A stretch of 64,000 nucleotides of DNA from Tyto alba (Eukaryota > Chordata > Aves > Strigiformes > Tytonidae). Positions 43,802-54,340 of this stretch are shown here, one piece after another (within the stretch, counting starts at the first letter, position 1; every line of letters begins with the position of its first letter). The stretch covers positions 4,003,731-4,067,730 of the forward strand of contig NW_024881283.1 of NCBI RefSeq assembly GCF_018691265.1, written 5' to 3'. The notes beneath the pieces are model-generated. The model worked only from the letters and a program-made list of their open reading frames with translations. It had not been told where the DNA came from and made no database searches. Position numbers and translations under genes: made by a program.

Positions 43802-45585
43802 TCCCTAGCATCCAGCAGAAAACAGCCCTGTTACCTGCTAGACTTTAATGCCCCAGCTGTGCTCAGATGCAGGCTGCAAAAGTGGAAGCAGAGATATTTT
43901 CAGGGCTGGCTCAGCACAGAGGGATGGAATTCCCACAAAAAGACCAACAGCTCCTGACCTCCCTCTTCCACCACAAATGCACTGCCTAAACCCAGGCACT
44001 TGTTTATAAGCCAGGAGGAAATTCTGCCTCCTGGGCTGTATTTAAATTTTTTACCTTCTTAGAAGACCTGACCCCTAGGCAGATATGACTTCCATGGAGA
44101 AGATTTTTGTAAAGCCATTTCGGGATGAAGAAAGACCCCTAGAAACCACAGCACAGAGTCACCAAAATGCTGTGGGCTGCTGTTGAGTCTGTGATGAGCT
44201 GGGTCAGCTCCAGTCCAAGTGAACCTACCCCCTCCCTCAGCAAAATGTGGCTCTTCTCATGGGCCATGGCGCTCTCTGGACAGGGCAAGTCACCCTTCCT
44301 GCCTATGGTTTGTCATCCTCCCCATTTAGACATCTGCTTCCCACATGTGCTTCATCTCCAAGCCCCAGAGCATCTGTCCTGGCCTCAGCTCCATCTCCCT
44401 AAAATCCCCTACCTCACTCCTCCCAGGCTGCTTTTTGTCCCTCATTTCAGCACCCAATGAAGTGGTGAATGTCTTTTGGTGTAGGAGTGGAGTGCTGTCC
44501 TTAGGAGGGGTAAGACATGCACAGTGGCTGCTCTGGATTTGCTACTGGAAGCAGCTGTAGGAGCCTACACTGTAATGTCACCTTGTCAAAGGAGAGACAG
44601 GGACATCCCTCTGGGCCCTGGTGAGTGCTTGCAAGAGCTGGTCTGTACTTCTCCTGTAACAGCAGTCAGGGTTGAGATAAAAAGAACTGGGGGGGTAAAG
44701 CAGCCTGGGTTTGTTGTGGTGTTACTTCCCAAGGGGGTGGGTAGCAGCGTGGGTGAGGAAAGGCAAGAGACTCCAGCAGCAGCTGGAGCAAATGGTTCTT
44801 TATTTTATCTCCAGGATAAAAAGGAATACAGAAACCAGGTTCCTAAGATGAGGTGCCTTCATCTCACTGCACAGCGTTTGATCATTTTAGATGTTTTACA
44901 AGGAGGTGTATGGTTGAATTATCATTAGGGGAGGTGATGGAGCTGGAGAGTAACAGAAAACTTCCCCCATGGTGACCCAGACTCATGTTACGTGATTGCA
45001 GGGAGGAGCCAGCACGAGTCTTGACCAGGGGACCAGGAGGCAGGAGCAGCTCCCGAGCCCTGTGTGTCTGGCTGCACCCAGCTGACCCCGAGCTGTTCTG
45101 TACACTCCACACTGGGAGGTGGGTCTGGGAGTTGGCAAGAGCAGCTGTGCCACAGCTTTTCAGCTCCCCATCTCCTGTCTGGGAAAAGGGAGCACAGCGT
45201 GGAGAAGAGATATATAACCCGGGTCCATCAGAGCATTCAAACCCAAGAGAGGCTGAAAGTACAAGCCAGCAAGCTGGCGTGGTGGGAAGACAGTACAGCA
45301 CGGTATGGATCCGTGCTGGCTGGGATGGTGGGGCCGATGTGCCCTGGCATGGGGGGATCCCACTGGTGGCTGGGGTCCAGAGCAGTGGCGTGGAGCAATG
45401 AGGACAAAGGGATCCTGGAGCCAAGGATCCTGTGACTGGGAGCGCTGGCATCCCCATCAGAGCGGGAATTTTCACCTCTTTTTTCTGCATCAGTGCCCCT
45501 AATCATCCATCCATCACCCATCCCTTCTGTCCTGAGTCCTCCAGCAGGTGTGAGGATGGATGGCATGCCTGAAATTGCCAAAGCC
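43802..45585. other. Background, no gene seen
   Basis: Mixed DNA. ATTTAAATTTTTTACC near 44040-44056 is a small AT-rich word. Domain-free open frames. No SINE core. Confidence 0.45.
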
Positions 45586-45589
45586 TGCT

Positions 45590-45795
45590 CTGTGTGCATG
45601 CTTGCTTAGCAATAGAGCAAGTGCCATTTCCAGAGCCTCATTAGTATTTGCATTGTTGCATGGCTGTCTAAGAGAAGTAGCAACTAAGTGAGCCAGTCAG
45701 ATCTTGCTAATTTGCATGTTAATGAAGCCCACAGAACACAGCTTAGAGAGACTAGCAAGTAGACCTCCAATTGATAGATCTATACATGCAGCCTG
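45590..45795. promoter_or_regulatory. CNE candidate
   Basis: CTTGCTTAGCAATAGAG, CCTCATTAGTATTTGCATTG, CTAATTTGCATGTTAATGAAG and CCAATTGATAGATCTATAC. ATTTGCAT at 45649-45656 and TAATTTGCATG at 45708-45718 contain the POU octamer core (ATTTGCAT / TTTGCAT). Two octamer-like sites 60 bp apart plus TTAATGAAG make a POU-bound enhancer plausible. Confidence 0.4.
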
Positions 45796-45937
45796 TATAT
45801 GCTTTAGAGACACAGCAAACAGTGTAGGCAGACACCCAGATGGCTAGAGAGACAGACAAACAGATGGCTACATACTGGATGTGGGGAAAAATCTTTGTGG
45901 AAAGAGGTAGGGGGAAGTGCTGGAGAGAGGGGGGAAG

Positions 45938-45966
45938 GATAGAAAAATGGATAGATGGATAGGTAA
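45938..45966. repeat. Short (GATA/GATG)n-like tract
   Basis: Imperfect tetranucleotide repeats of GATA/GATG type. It follows 150 bp of loosely related AGACA/GATGG words from 45830. Confidence 0.7.
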
Positions 45967-46041
45967 AAAATATGAGTGGAGAAACAGATTAGTCAAGGAT
46001 TGTGAACAAGCTTGGAAATAAGAATCTTACTATGCTTTTTC

Positions 46042-46059
46042 AAAAAAAAAAAAAAAAAA
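46042..46059. repeat. Poly-A, 18 A
   Basis: Uninterrupted run after TGCTTTTTC. No retroposed gene body is recognisable upstream. Confidence 0.95.
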
Positions 46060-46340
46060 GATTGTGCATAATCACTTGCAGAGCGCAGGTCCCAATGGTG
46101 CTGTATTTACATCTGTGCATTGGATGATGCTGCCTTGCAATGCTGCAAAGGATGGGCAGACAGACAGACGTGGCATAGCTGGTGGACAGATGTACATGGG
46201 GTCTGGCTGCTTAGTAGGCAGCTGTCCAGCCCCAACTTTGGAAGGAGCCTGCCCAGGCTGTGAGGACTATCCAGACACTGCTCTCCTTAACCCTCCCTTG
46301 GAGGATTGGAAAGGTTGCAAACAAGATCGTATCCAAAAGG

Positions 46341-46372
46341 GATATATATATAAATATATACATATTTATGTA
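46341..46372. repeat. AT-rich (TA)n-like tract
   Basis: GATATATATATAAATATATAC then ATATTTATG. A short decayed TA microsatellite. Confidence 0.85.
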
Positions 46373-46547
46373 AATGTCTAGTGCGAGTGAATGGAGTCAC
46401 GTGTCAGCCATGAAAGGCAGCAGTCACAGCCTGTGGGGGAGCTGCTGAACAAGGAAGCCCTCATCCTTCCCTGGGAGAGGGGGTCCTGCTACCTAGAAGG
46501 TTCCTCCTGCTGAGGGGTCGGGGGAGCACGACGCTGCTAGCCTGGTT

Positions 46548-46612
46548 GAGCCAGGATGAGGAGCCAGGAGACCTGAACCCCGAGCACTGGTGGCCCAGCT
46601 GTGACCTCCTGC
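46548..46612 (+). mobile_element. MIR-like SINE fragment, sense (5' body)
   Basis: GAGCCAGGAGACCTGAACCCC at 46561-46581 (read as GAGCCAGGAGACCTG then AACCCC), then GCACTGG and AGCTGTGACCTCC, follow the order of the MIR body: GAGCCAGGAGACCTGGGTTC, CTGCCACT, GCTGTGACCTT. The core and 3' end are not seen after 46612. Confidence 0.55.
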
Positions 46613-47835
46613 ATCCACACCAACACCTCCGTGGGGACCAGAGCTACGGCACTACCCCCTAGGCGAGAGAGCAGAGGGGGGATTGAGTGTGGAGGGCGAT
46701 CACAACATCTTCCAACATACCCCATCTCCTGGTGGGCTGGGGCTGGGACACCACATGAACAGATGACATTGGACCAAGGTGGCAGTGCTGTCTCCCTTGG
46801 CCAAGGAGTAACTTTTCCCAGCAGTCCTGGATTTGGCCCTGGATAGGGCTGGCTGCCCCACGTCAGCAAGCTGGAGCCACCAGCCAGTCCATCGTGGAGG
46901 AGACTGACATTCACATGCCCACCTCCTCTCCTGACTTTATTTGCCCCCCTCTTGCTCTGTCTGCATGTTTTCTGCCACGAGGAGTGCAAGATGCAGGCAG
47001 GGCAGGCAGACACGCACCCTGCACCATGCAGGGAGGCTCCCTGCAGGTTTGCAGCTGCAGCTGTAAAGGAACAAACAGGGCCCTGTAGGGCTGGTGAGTT
47101 TTGTCTCCTTGTCCAAAGGTGTCAGAGGATTGTGGGAATCTCTGGACATAGTTTAAGCTCACTGGGAGAGAAGGGTCAGACCCCAAACCGCATCCGTGTC
47201 TGGATTTTAAAGCAGGCAGCCCTGGAGCCCAAGCTGTCCCTGACTGGATGGTTTAGGTGGTCAAATGCCAGGCAGGGCTGGAACCAAAGGCAACATGCAC
47301 ACAGCGTGCGTCATCCCTGGTCTCAGATGCTCCTTGGGCTCTCCAGAGGCCACCGAGCTGCACAAGGGTGCTGCAGGCAGCTGGCAGGAGCACGCACTGG
47401 GGGAGATGAGGGACCAACTCCGGGTTCGGTCAGCCTGGACCAGTTGCCATCACCCATACTGGTCTCGTGTGCCTGGGAATTACAGGAGAGGGGAAGGAGG
47501 CAACTTCTGCCCAGGATGGGGCCATGGGGAGGGCTGGCACACAGCTCCTTGATGACACTTCCAGGTCTCACACAGCTTTGATGTCTGACGCGTCAGTCAG
47601 CACAGCCGGGCCCCTGCCATGCCCGTTAACCACAGAGCTGATGCGGCTCAGCCCTGAGCCCTGACAGCCCCTGCAGAGGAGCATCACAGGGCTGAAATGG
47701 GGACCACAGGCACGAATTACAGTTGCCCGCACTGAGTCACGCACAGTCCCTTCAGAGCATCCCAGAACTGGGAGGGATTGGGCACAGCACCGTGTCATCC
47801 CAGAGCATCACTGCCTTGCAGCACTCTGAGCCTGG
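46613..47835. other. Background, no gene seen
   Basis: GC-rich; domain-free open frames. No repeats recognised. Confidence 0.5.
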
Positions 47836-47839
47836 ATAC

Positions 47840-48230
47840 CTCCTTCCACCCTGCATCCACCCAGCTCATCCTCATTAGTGCCTGCAAAGTGCTTTGAAAT
47901 CTCCAGCTGGAAGAGACCATAGACATGCAGAACATTATTAATTCATGGCAATGATTGTTTCGGCGCCCTCGGCTTCGAATCGCAGTTCTCACACCCCATG
48001 CTCTCCGGGGCCTGGGGAGCCTCGGACACAAAGTCCCCCGAGCTATCAGGGCCACGTTGCATAATCGAGGTGATGCCTTGACAATCCATCCCTATTCTGC
48101 AGGCAGGATTTGTATGCATCAGGGAGCGCGGAGACGGGCGCTCCTGTGGGAATTGATGGCCGTGGATTAGAGGCCATTGACGGTGGGTAATCACCCCGCA
48201 CCACAATGCAGGAATTTGGCTGGCGGCATT
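47840..48230. promoter_or_regulatory. Strong CNE candidate
   Basis: CATCCTCATTAGTGCC, GTGCTTTGAAATCTCC, GAACATTATTAATTCATGGC, AATGATTGTTTCGGCGCCC, CTTCGAATCGCAG, GTTGCATAATCGAGG, GGAATTGATGGCCGTGG and GATTAGAGGCCATTGACGG, over nearly 400 bp. Many CpGs persist (TTTCGGCGCCCTCGG, TTCGAATCG, AATCGAGG, TGACGGTG) in DNA that is not GC-rich enough to be an island. GGCGCC and GAATCG words give the block a distinct look from its flanks. Confidence 0.45.
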
Positions 48231-48865
48231 GCTCTGCAGCATCTGCTCAGAAGGGCTCCTCCTTGCCTTTTTCTTTTGGAGCTTTTCAAAGGGTCCCTGT
48301 GAGCATTATGGGAGATGCCCTGCACTGTCTTTGGGCTATCCCCAGAGCAAGAACAAAACGGGGCATAATAATGCTGAAGGGACCTGGCTTGATCCAGCCC
48401 TGGCTGCAAACAGCTCCACACCTACGTCTAAGGGGGAGAGGGCTCTGTGGCAGGTCTGCATGTGTGACCTTGGCCATTAGGCTGGGCAGAGGTGGTGATG
48501 GCTGCTGCAGAGCTGGGGAGGTGTCCCAGCCATTCAGAGCACCCGTGTTGGCTTCCTGGGGCTTATCACAGCTTTGCCTTGATTTCCCAGGCAGGAGAGG
48601 GATGGGCAGACCCAGGCAAGCAGACCCCAGGATGCAGAGGCTCTTCCCCAAACCCCCACCTCCCTCCCAGAGCATCCTGCCATCGCTGGCATTCCCGGGT
48701 GTGCGAGATGACAGCTCTTTTATCCAAAGACAGCTCTGCTCTCTCCTTCTTCAAGTGTGCTGAACCTCGGGCTATTTACAGCATTTTTTCCAGTGTTTCT
48801 GAGTGGCTCTCAGAAAGTTTCCATCTCTGTTTCAGATGGGAGGCGCAGCACTTGGCAGCGCCATT
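48231..48865. other. Background, no gene seen
   Basis: Mixed DNA without recognised features. Confidence 0.5.
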
Positions 48866-48867
48866 CG

Positions 48868-48965
48868 AGAGCATGTGTGCACCCGTGCGTGTGCACATAG
48901 GTGGGTGATGAGACACTTGGCAGTGCGGGGTCTGTGCACACACGTCGGTGTGCAAGTGCATCAGT
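48868..48965. repeat. Degenerate TG/CA tract with CpG
   Basis: GAGCATGTGTGCACCCGTGCG, GTGTGCACATAGGTGGG and GTGCACACACGTCGGTGTGC. No clean period. Same style as 19826-20055. Confidence 0.45.
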
Positions 48966-49059
48966 GCCTTCGTGGGGAGATGGGGTGACAACAGAGATGT
49001 GCTCAGAGATACCTGCCGAAGAACCAGCCATTGCTGACAACATCTGCAGCTCTCTCTTA

Positions 49060-49165
49060 CTGATGCTACAAGCTTTCTTTTATTTATTTCCACCTCCCCC
49101 CGCCCAAGACTTTTATTAAGAAAATTTCAAGCTCATGAACCCAATTAGTGAATGAAGATGCCAAG
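49060..49165. promoter_or_regulatory. Weak CNE candidate
   Basis: CTTTCTTTTATTTATTTCC, CTTTTATTAAGAAAATTTC and CCCAATTAGTGAATG. The first part may be low-complexity T-rich sequence; the second half looks like unique sequence with a CAATTAG core. Confidence 0.3.
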
Positions 49166-49610
49166 AACAACTGCTCCTGCCAGGTCTCCTGTTTGCAGGC
49201 CAGAGCTCTGTAGGGCCATCACATGGGGAATTTTCATTTCAACTCAATTTGGGATTTCAGACCCTTGTTTCCATCCCATAGGAAGGAGAGAATGGCTTGA
49301 ACTCCTGGTGGCCCTTCCCCCCTGCTGTGAGGATTTCATCCAGCCACATTCTGTTCCCCTGGGCAAAATGAGACGCGACCTGCATCCTGCCCATGGACAC
49401 CCAGGCCCTGGAATAAGGGGTTTGTACCTAAACACACGCTGGGAGAAGCGAGCCATGCCCTGACACTGTGCCAGGAGTGTACTGCCGACCGGGATCCCCG
49501 GCACCCCGGGCACACCTCAGCCCTGAGATCCAGCGTGGTTTGGACATCCCGATGCTTGTGCCTAGCGGGAGAGCTGAGGTGCATCATCCCACCAATGGAG
49601 CCAGGCTTTC
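49166..49610. other. Background, no gene seen
   Basis: GC-rich with some CpG about 49480-49570; no gene recognised. Confidence 0.5.
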
Positions 49611-49611
49611 A

Positions 49612-49705
49612 GGCACAAGTGTCTCTAATTATTAATTAGCTGATGAGGGATTATTACGTCTTAGTACAGCTCTCCTGTTGCCTGTGACACTTATTGGCAG
49701 AGGAG
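49612..49705. promoter_or_regulatory. CNE candidate
   Basis: CTCTAATTATTAATTAGCTG (49623-49642) followed by GGGATTATTACGTCTTAG. TAATTATTAATTA holds two overlapping TAATTA homeodomain palindromes, and GGGATTA is a K50-type core 12 bp downstream. Confidence 0.4.
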
Positions 49706-50320
49706 GAGAGAGGGCTTGATGCTCCTGTTGCTCACACATGTTGTTGTACACCAACAACTGATCTACAGAGCCAGTAAGTCCTTGTCCCGCACTGGCACGG
49801 AGGGTCAGAGCTGTGACGCATCTTACAGCAGGAAAGCCCAGCCCCAGACTCATTATCTGGCCTGATTCAGCCCACCTCAGCACCATTCTCCACCTGCATG
49901 GGCTTCAGCCCGTGCAGGATGCCTCAGCCACATCATGCCCTCACCAGGGTTTCTCCAGGCAAGGATGAGCCTGAGAGAAAATAAAGGAGCTGTCACCCAG
50001 ACATCTCCGTCTCCTGGCCCCGATCAGAGGCAACTTGCTCCCAGCTGCCTCTCCACAGCCATGGAGGGTCCTTGCGGGAGCTGCAAGGGAGACAGGCCAT
50101 GCTGCCTGGCAGCAAGCCACCCTCCCCAGCCCCGGCCCTGGCACCCCCCACCTCCGTGTCATCCCCAGGCAAGGTGGTCCTGCTGCGGCCTCGGCTCCAG
50201 TCCCTGCTGCCTGGGCAGACGAGCAGAGGTCCTGCCGGCTGCAGCCACTGTGCCCAGGAGCCGGCCAGGACGACCCACGCTGCTGACTCAGTCCGTGCTG
50301 GGCTGCTGGCACAGGCTGGC
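49706..50320. other. Background, no gene seen
   Basis: GC-rich. Domain-free open frames on both strands. Confidence 0.5.
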
Positions 50321-50324
50321 AGCG

Positions 50325-50430
50325 GGAAGGGTTAAGTGCGATTGGGAAGCTCTGACATTTTGCTAATGTGCTGTGTTAATTGATTCGCTCATTTCCATTT
50401 GTTCCTGTTAAAGAGAGACAGATGAGAGTG
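50325..50430. promoter_or_regulatory. CNE candidate
   Basis: GTTAAGTGCGATTGGG, CATTTTGCTAATGTGC, GTGTTAATTGATTCGC and CATTTCCATTTG. GTTAATTGATTC is homeodomain-like; GTTAAT words resemble HNF1 half-sites (GTTAAT). CpGs remain in TGCGATT and TTCGCTC. Confidence 0.4.
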
Positions 50431-50920
50431 GTCCTGCAGTGCAGCGACTTGGCAGGGAGCGTCTCCGCTGCGTGCAGATGTGCTCCTGACTCATTTATTA
50501 CCATCAGGCCTCCAAGCTACCAGCGAGCCCGAGCATCGCGTGAGGCTGCCTTCTCCAGGGCCAGGGAAGAGCAAAGCAGCAGACCCCCGGCACCCCTCCC
50601 AGGGTACAAAGGCCACATGCCCCGTCTCAGCGCAGCCTGCACAGGTTGAACCTGGCTGGGGAAGGGGAAGAACCTGCTGCATTTGCGAGGTGAGAGAAAG
50701 CCAAACGCAGGGACAGCAGCCTGTTTGGAAAACACAGGGACCAAGAAAGAGCTAGACTGCTTCAGTCTGCACAGCCCTGAGAGAAACTTCAGCCATTCCC
50801 ATGCCAGCAGCTTTTGATGTAGAGCAACTACAGGTACCATGGGGACTTTTGTCCAGCCTGTGGCCAGCCCAGGTGCCCCACCTCCAGCATCACCCCAGAT
50901 CAGCAAGCTCCACTGTACTA
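50431..50920. other. Background, no gene seen
   Basis: GC-rich unique DNA, no recognised exon or repeat. Confidence 0.5.
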
Positions 50921-50926
50921 TGGGAC

Positions 50927-51022
50927 TGATATTATCAGCTCTAGAGATGAGAGGTGGAGGCCAAGCACAGGCAGGGATACAACTTGCCAGAGATGGTACA
51001 GAAAGCAGGACCCTACGCTCTG
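50927..51022 (-). mobile_element. MIR-like SINE fragment, antisense
   Basis: Reads GATATTATCAGCTCTAGAGAT, GAGGTGGAGGCCAAG, then ACAACTTGCCAGAGATGGTAC and GAAAGCAGGACCC. The reverse complement of MIR has ATTATCCCATTTTACAGAT, GAGGC, ACTTGCCCAAGGTCAC and AGCAGGACCC-like blocks in this order. Divergent but collinear over nearly 100 bp. Confidence 0.5.
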
Positions 51023-51255
51023 CAAGGGACATGGCCCCATGCACAGCCTCCTACCCCGCAGCCCCTCAGGGCAGGCAGGGATGCAGGCAGCAGCAGCAGT
51101 GGGGGGAGCTGGGGTCATGGCCTGCCCTGTTCTTACCTGCAGTCCTGGAAACGAGGGGCCAGCGGGCAATAAACCCATGTCCTGCCCTCCCCCCTTGCCA
51201 GCCTGTGCTGGCTCACACCTTTTCTCACACCTGCAGGGCCTGGCTACCCAGGATG
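51023..51255. other. GC-rich spacer
   Basis: Includes GCAATAAACCC at 51166-51176, a poly-A-signal hexamer without transcript support. Confidence 0.5.
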
Positions 51256-51259
51256 TGAT

Positions 51260-51470
51260 ATTCAGTGATATCTGAGTCACTTGACCAAGCACTTAGTTTT
51301 CCTGTTGAAAAATGCAATTATGACAAAAATCAAATTGCTGCAGGGGAAGAGCTCAATTTCAGTCAAAATGTTTATTAAAGACATATTTGCTCTGAACCTT
51401 TTCACTGCTGGAAGAAAAATATCTCAACCCAAGTGCCAGTATTTGCTTGAACATTTCCACAGAAGAAACG
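51260..51470. repeat. AT-rich decayed repeat-like segment
   Basis: GTTGAAAAATGCAATTATGAC, AAAATCAAATTGCTGC, CAATTTCAGTCAAAATG, GTTTATTAAAGACATATTTGC, GAAAAATATCTCAACCC and GAACATTTCCACAG. The TTTCAGTCAAAATGTTT and AACATTTCCA words resemble the repeat at 38860-39165. It may instead be a CNE. Confidence 0.35.
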
Positions 51471-51710
51471 TCTCTTCCAGGCAGCCTCGGGAGGGGTGAG
51501 TCTGTGCCTGGCCGTGACAAGAGCGGCACCAAGTCTGGCTGCAGGTGGGAGAGCGAGTGGCAGCGAGGGCTGCAGGACGTCGGTCTGTCTGTGCCTGCAG
51601 GAGAAAAGGCAGTGACCCCGTGGACAGTGGTATCCGCTTACCCAAGGCTGTCGGTCTCACTCGGTCACTCCTGGCTCTGCCTGTGGTGCGCTGCTTTTGT
51701 ACTGGTGTCC
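51471..51710. other. Background
   Basis: GC-rich, CpG-moderate, no recognised feature. Confidence 0.45.
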
Positions 51711-51714
51711 GAAC

Positions 51715-51880
51715 TGAGCTGGGAACTTCGCCCTTTGTGCGTCTCTCAAAACCTTCATCGCTTCGCCTGCTGCTGCTGCGGGGCCGGGGCACGGCCACTG
51801 CCTGGGGAGGGGGGACGCACGGAGGGGCCGGACTCCGGGCTTACGGCTGCGAAACCCTTCGTATCACAAACCGACCACCT
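51715..51880. other. CpG-richer patch
   Basis: CpGs cluster in CATCGCTTCGCCTGC, GCGGGGCCGGGGCACGG and CCGGACTCCGGGCTTACGG. No exon or promoter motif recognised. It is followed at once by a TG/CG alternating tract. Confidence 0.35.
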
Positions 51881-51888
51881 CTGCTTGC

Positions 51889-52020
51889 CTGCTCTTGTAT
51901 GCACGTGTGGGCTTGTCTTTGTGGGAAGGTGTCCATCTGCGTGTGTATCATTATGTGTGTTTGCATGTACGCATCAAGCCGTGTCTTGTGGGCACAGGAG
52001 TATATGCCTGTCCACGTGCT
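51889..52020. repeat. Degenerate TG tract with CpG
   Basis: TTGTATGCACGTGTGGG, CTGCGTGTGTATCATTATG, GTGTTTGCATGTACGC and GTGGGCACAGGAGTATATGCC. No clean period; a decayed microsatellite. Confidence 0.45.
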
Positions 52021-53870
52021 GGGGTTGTATAAAGCCAGAGGAACTTCACCCAGCTGGGGAGATCTTGGTCAGAGTCATTTGGAGAGGCTCCAGCAAGCTA
52101 ATGCCTCACAAGGTTTGCCTGTATTTCAGGAAAAGTTAATAATGTGCATCCTTAAGTCCCTGGTGCTCCTGCATCTTCACCCTGTGGCCACGTCTCTCTC
52201 CCAGGGAGCCGATTACAGGCAGTATCACTGTTGCAGAAACAGTGGATCAGAAACACAGGCAGATAATGCAAAGAAAAGCAGAGAAAAAGATGCTTGGGAT
52301 TGAGCATGTCCTCGGGGAGAAAAGAGTAAAGCACAAAGACAAACCATGCTGCCGCTTTGCTCTGGGGAAGGACAGCAGGGCTCTGGCATGTTCCAGTTGG
52401 TAGTTCTAGGGTACAGATCAGAACTGGTCTACATAGAAATTCCCATTAACTCATATTTGCTTTCTTTTGGACCAAAGAGGCAGAAATTTTCCCTAAGCAG
52501 TGACCACATGAGGTTTCCTGTGTTGCAGGGCCCCAGCACCTTTGCCCAACTGCGTGAAGGAGATGAGGCTCACACGAAGAACTGGCAGGACTACACATTA
52601 GTGAAACTCTGGCTCTGCCTGGGGTTACAGGCTGCCCGTTCTCCCTTAGATGCTGCTTTCCAGCCCACAGTGAGCAATGGGCTCCTCTTGATTGCATTGG
52701 ATAAGCTCTTGCTGCCTGCAGCGCCGATGCTGAGGCCACATCCTTGGTGGTGCAGGGTGCAGAAACACCCAGGCTAGCTTCATGCAAGCTGGTGTCTCAG
52801 GGAAACATAAAACCACGCTACATGGAGCTGTCAGCCTGGCACCTGGAAGCAGAAGAAGGGGAGCACCATCCTGGTCCAATTCCCTGCATGGCCTCCCACA
52901 TCACAGCTGAGGGTATAGCATGGGGGCAAGTGGGGAGGGTTAGTGGGAAAAGCTGCCCAAATTCACTCTGCGGTCAAAGCACGGGGCTTGTGCTCCCAAG
53001 TTCTTTGTGCATTTCTGACGGTGGGTGGGAATATGTGTGGAAAGGATGTGAGAACTCATGTCCACATGAAATCAGCTCCAGATTTGCCCTGCTCCAGGGC
53101 TCATAAGGCCACTGATCCCTGAGCTGTTCCCATGTCCTGTACAGATGAACTCAGAGGCCCCTTTCTTCTTCCCAACTACTTGCTGTGGTGAATGCATCTT
53201 CCTCTGGGGTGAGAGCTGGAGAGCAGCTGGCAGCCAGGACCCTGCAAGCAGAGTAGAGGGGAGGGCTCCATCTTCCAAGGGCAGAGAAGCTGAAAAGCAT
53301 CCGTGTTTTTCCCGTATAGTTACCACTTTAGTCTGAGTGTTTTACAAGCCCTGAGGCCATAGAAGCCTGCTCCTAGCGATGAAGGAGCAGGGATTTCTCT
53401 GGCAGAGCCCATTTTCAGCCTGTGGGTTGGAGATGGGATCCCGCTTCACCAAATGTAGGTGGCACAAACAGCAGCAGGCCATTCCCCTGCTAGCAGTGCC
53501 CACGGCTGCTCGTCCACCAAGTCCCACTCCCTTGCTCCTCCTGCCAAAGCCAGCATCGCTCCTGTGCCTCTGCTTGCCCTTTGCTTTACAGTTGCCTTCT
53601 GACAGCCCTTCCAACTCTAGCTGTTCTCCTAGGAGACCCCAGTTTTCCTCCTGGGTTAGCTTTTGCTGGGCTCCACTCATTTAACATTTCTGTTCCTAAA
53701 GCCACTTTAGTCCAAAAGGAAGAATAATTGCCTCTTCCATTTAGCTAAAATGCAAGATCATAAACTTGCCCATCAGCTGCAGCAAGGTCAGGAACTGCCT
53801 GTAAAAGGCAGAAGGCATTTATTGCTTCCAGAAGAGCAGATTTCACTCCCTCTTGTTTCTGCATCCCCAC
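52021..53870. other. Background, no gene seen
   Basis: Mixed DNA. The plus-strand frame 51545-52303 is long but domain-free. AATTGCCTCTTCC, GCTAAAATGCAAGATC and ATAAACTTGCCC (53725-53770) form a mildly AT-rich patch. No SINE core. Confidence 0.45.
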
Positions 53871-53878
53871 CCTGATGC

Positions 53879-53900
53879 CTCTAGTGAGATCTCACTAGAG
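53879..53900. repeat. 22-bp perfect palindrome
   Basis: The arm CTCTAGTGAGA at 53879-53889 is followed without a gap by its exact complement, centred on an AGATCT (BglII-type) core. The flanking bases at 53878 and 53901 do not pair. A perfect 11-bp-arm palindrome is unlikely by chance in this much DNA. It is followed by GCTGGGTGGATAC and AT-rich sequence, which would suit a transposon end, but that is inference. Confidence 0.95.
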
Positions 53901-53939
53901 CTGGGTGGATACAGCAGGATAAATTGGCTAGAAGAGGAA

Positions 53940-54240
53940 TTAATCTTTTTATTGGAGGGGGGGGAGGGCTATGTATCCCCAGACAAGATTTGTACTGTAT
54001 GAACCTCTACATCGCAGGAGCACTTTTGGCTGTCCTCTCTGCATGATGTACAGGCCAGGGTCATCCCTTGGTAGCATGTCTGTTCCGGACTGGAGAAATG
54101 ACTCTGTTTGTAAACCTGGGCTTCAGAGGCTTCAGAGATTGCAAAATGCTGCTGTGACACGGGGAAGACTCCACCATAAGGACATTTTGTTAGAAAATGA
54201 ATTTCTATTGAGATTCACTGCTGACAACAAGAAGCAGTGG
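53940..54240 (+). pseudogene. Possible decayed LINE reverse-transcriptase fragment
   Basis: One plus-strand frame (53971-54255) encodes LQRLQRLQNAA at 54121-54153. LQR(L/V)QNAA(A/V) is a recurring peptide near the end of the reverse-transcriptase region in CR1/L2-type non-LTR retrotransposons, where it is followed by about ten residues and a DHI...LHWLPV block. Here HHKDILLENEFLLRF may be a decayed form. The rest is unrecognisable. A chance peptide match cannot be excluded. Confidence 0.3.
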
Positions 54241-54340
54241 TACCAGAGAGGTTGACTGGGGAAAGTCTTGTGTTGCTTTTCTCTCACAGGAGGCTGGTTA
54301 ATAAGAAGTTGCTCATTTTGAAAGGAAAGAAACATATAGA

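Noticed and set aside
47971..47985. GGCTTCGAATCG resembling a tRNA T-arm
   Set aside because: No matching A-box, anticodon stem or acceptor pairing upstream; the word sits inside an AT-rich CNE candidate.
51545..52303. Plus-strand open frame of 252 codons
   Set aside because: Runs through a CpG patch and a decayed TG microsatellite, and a second long frame (51447-52139) overlaps it. No family resemblance.
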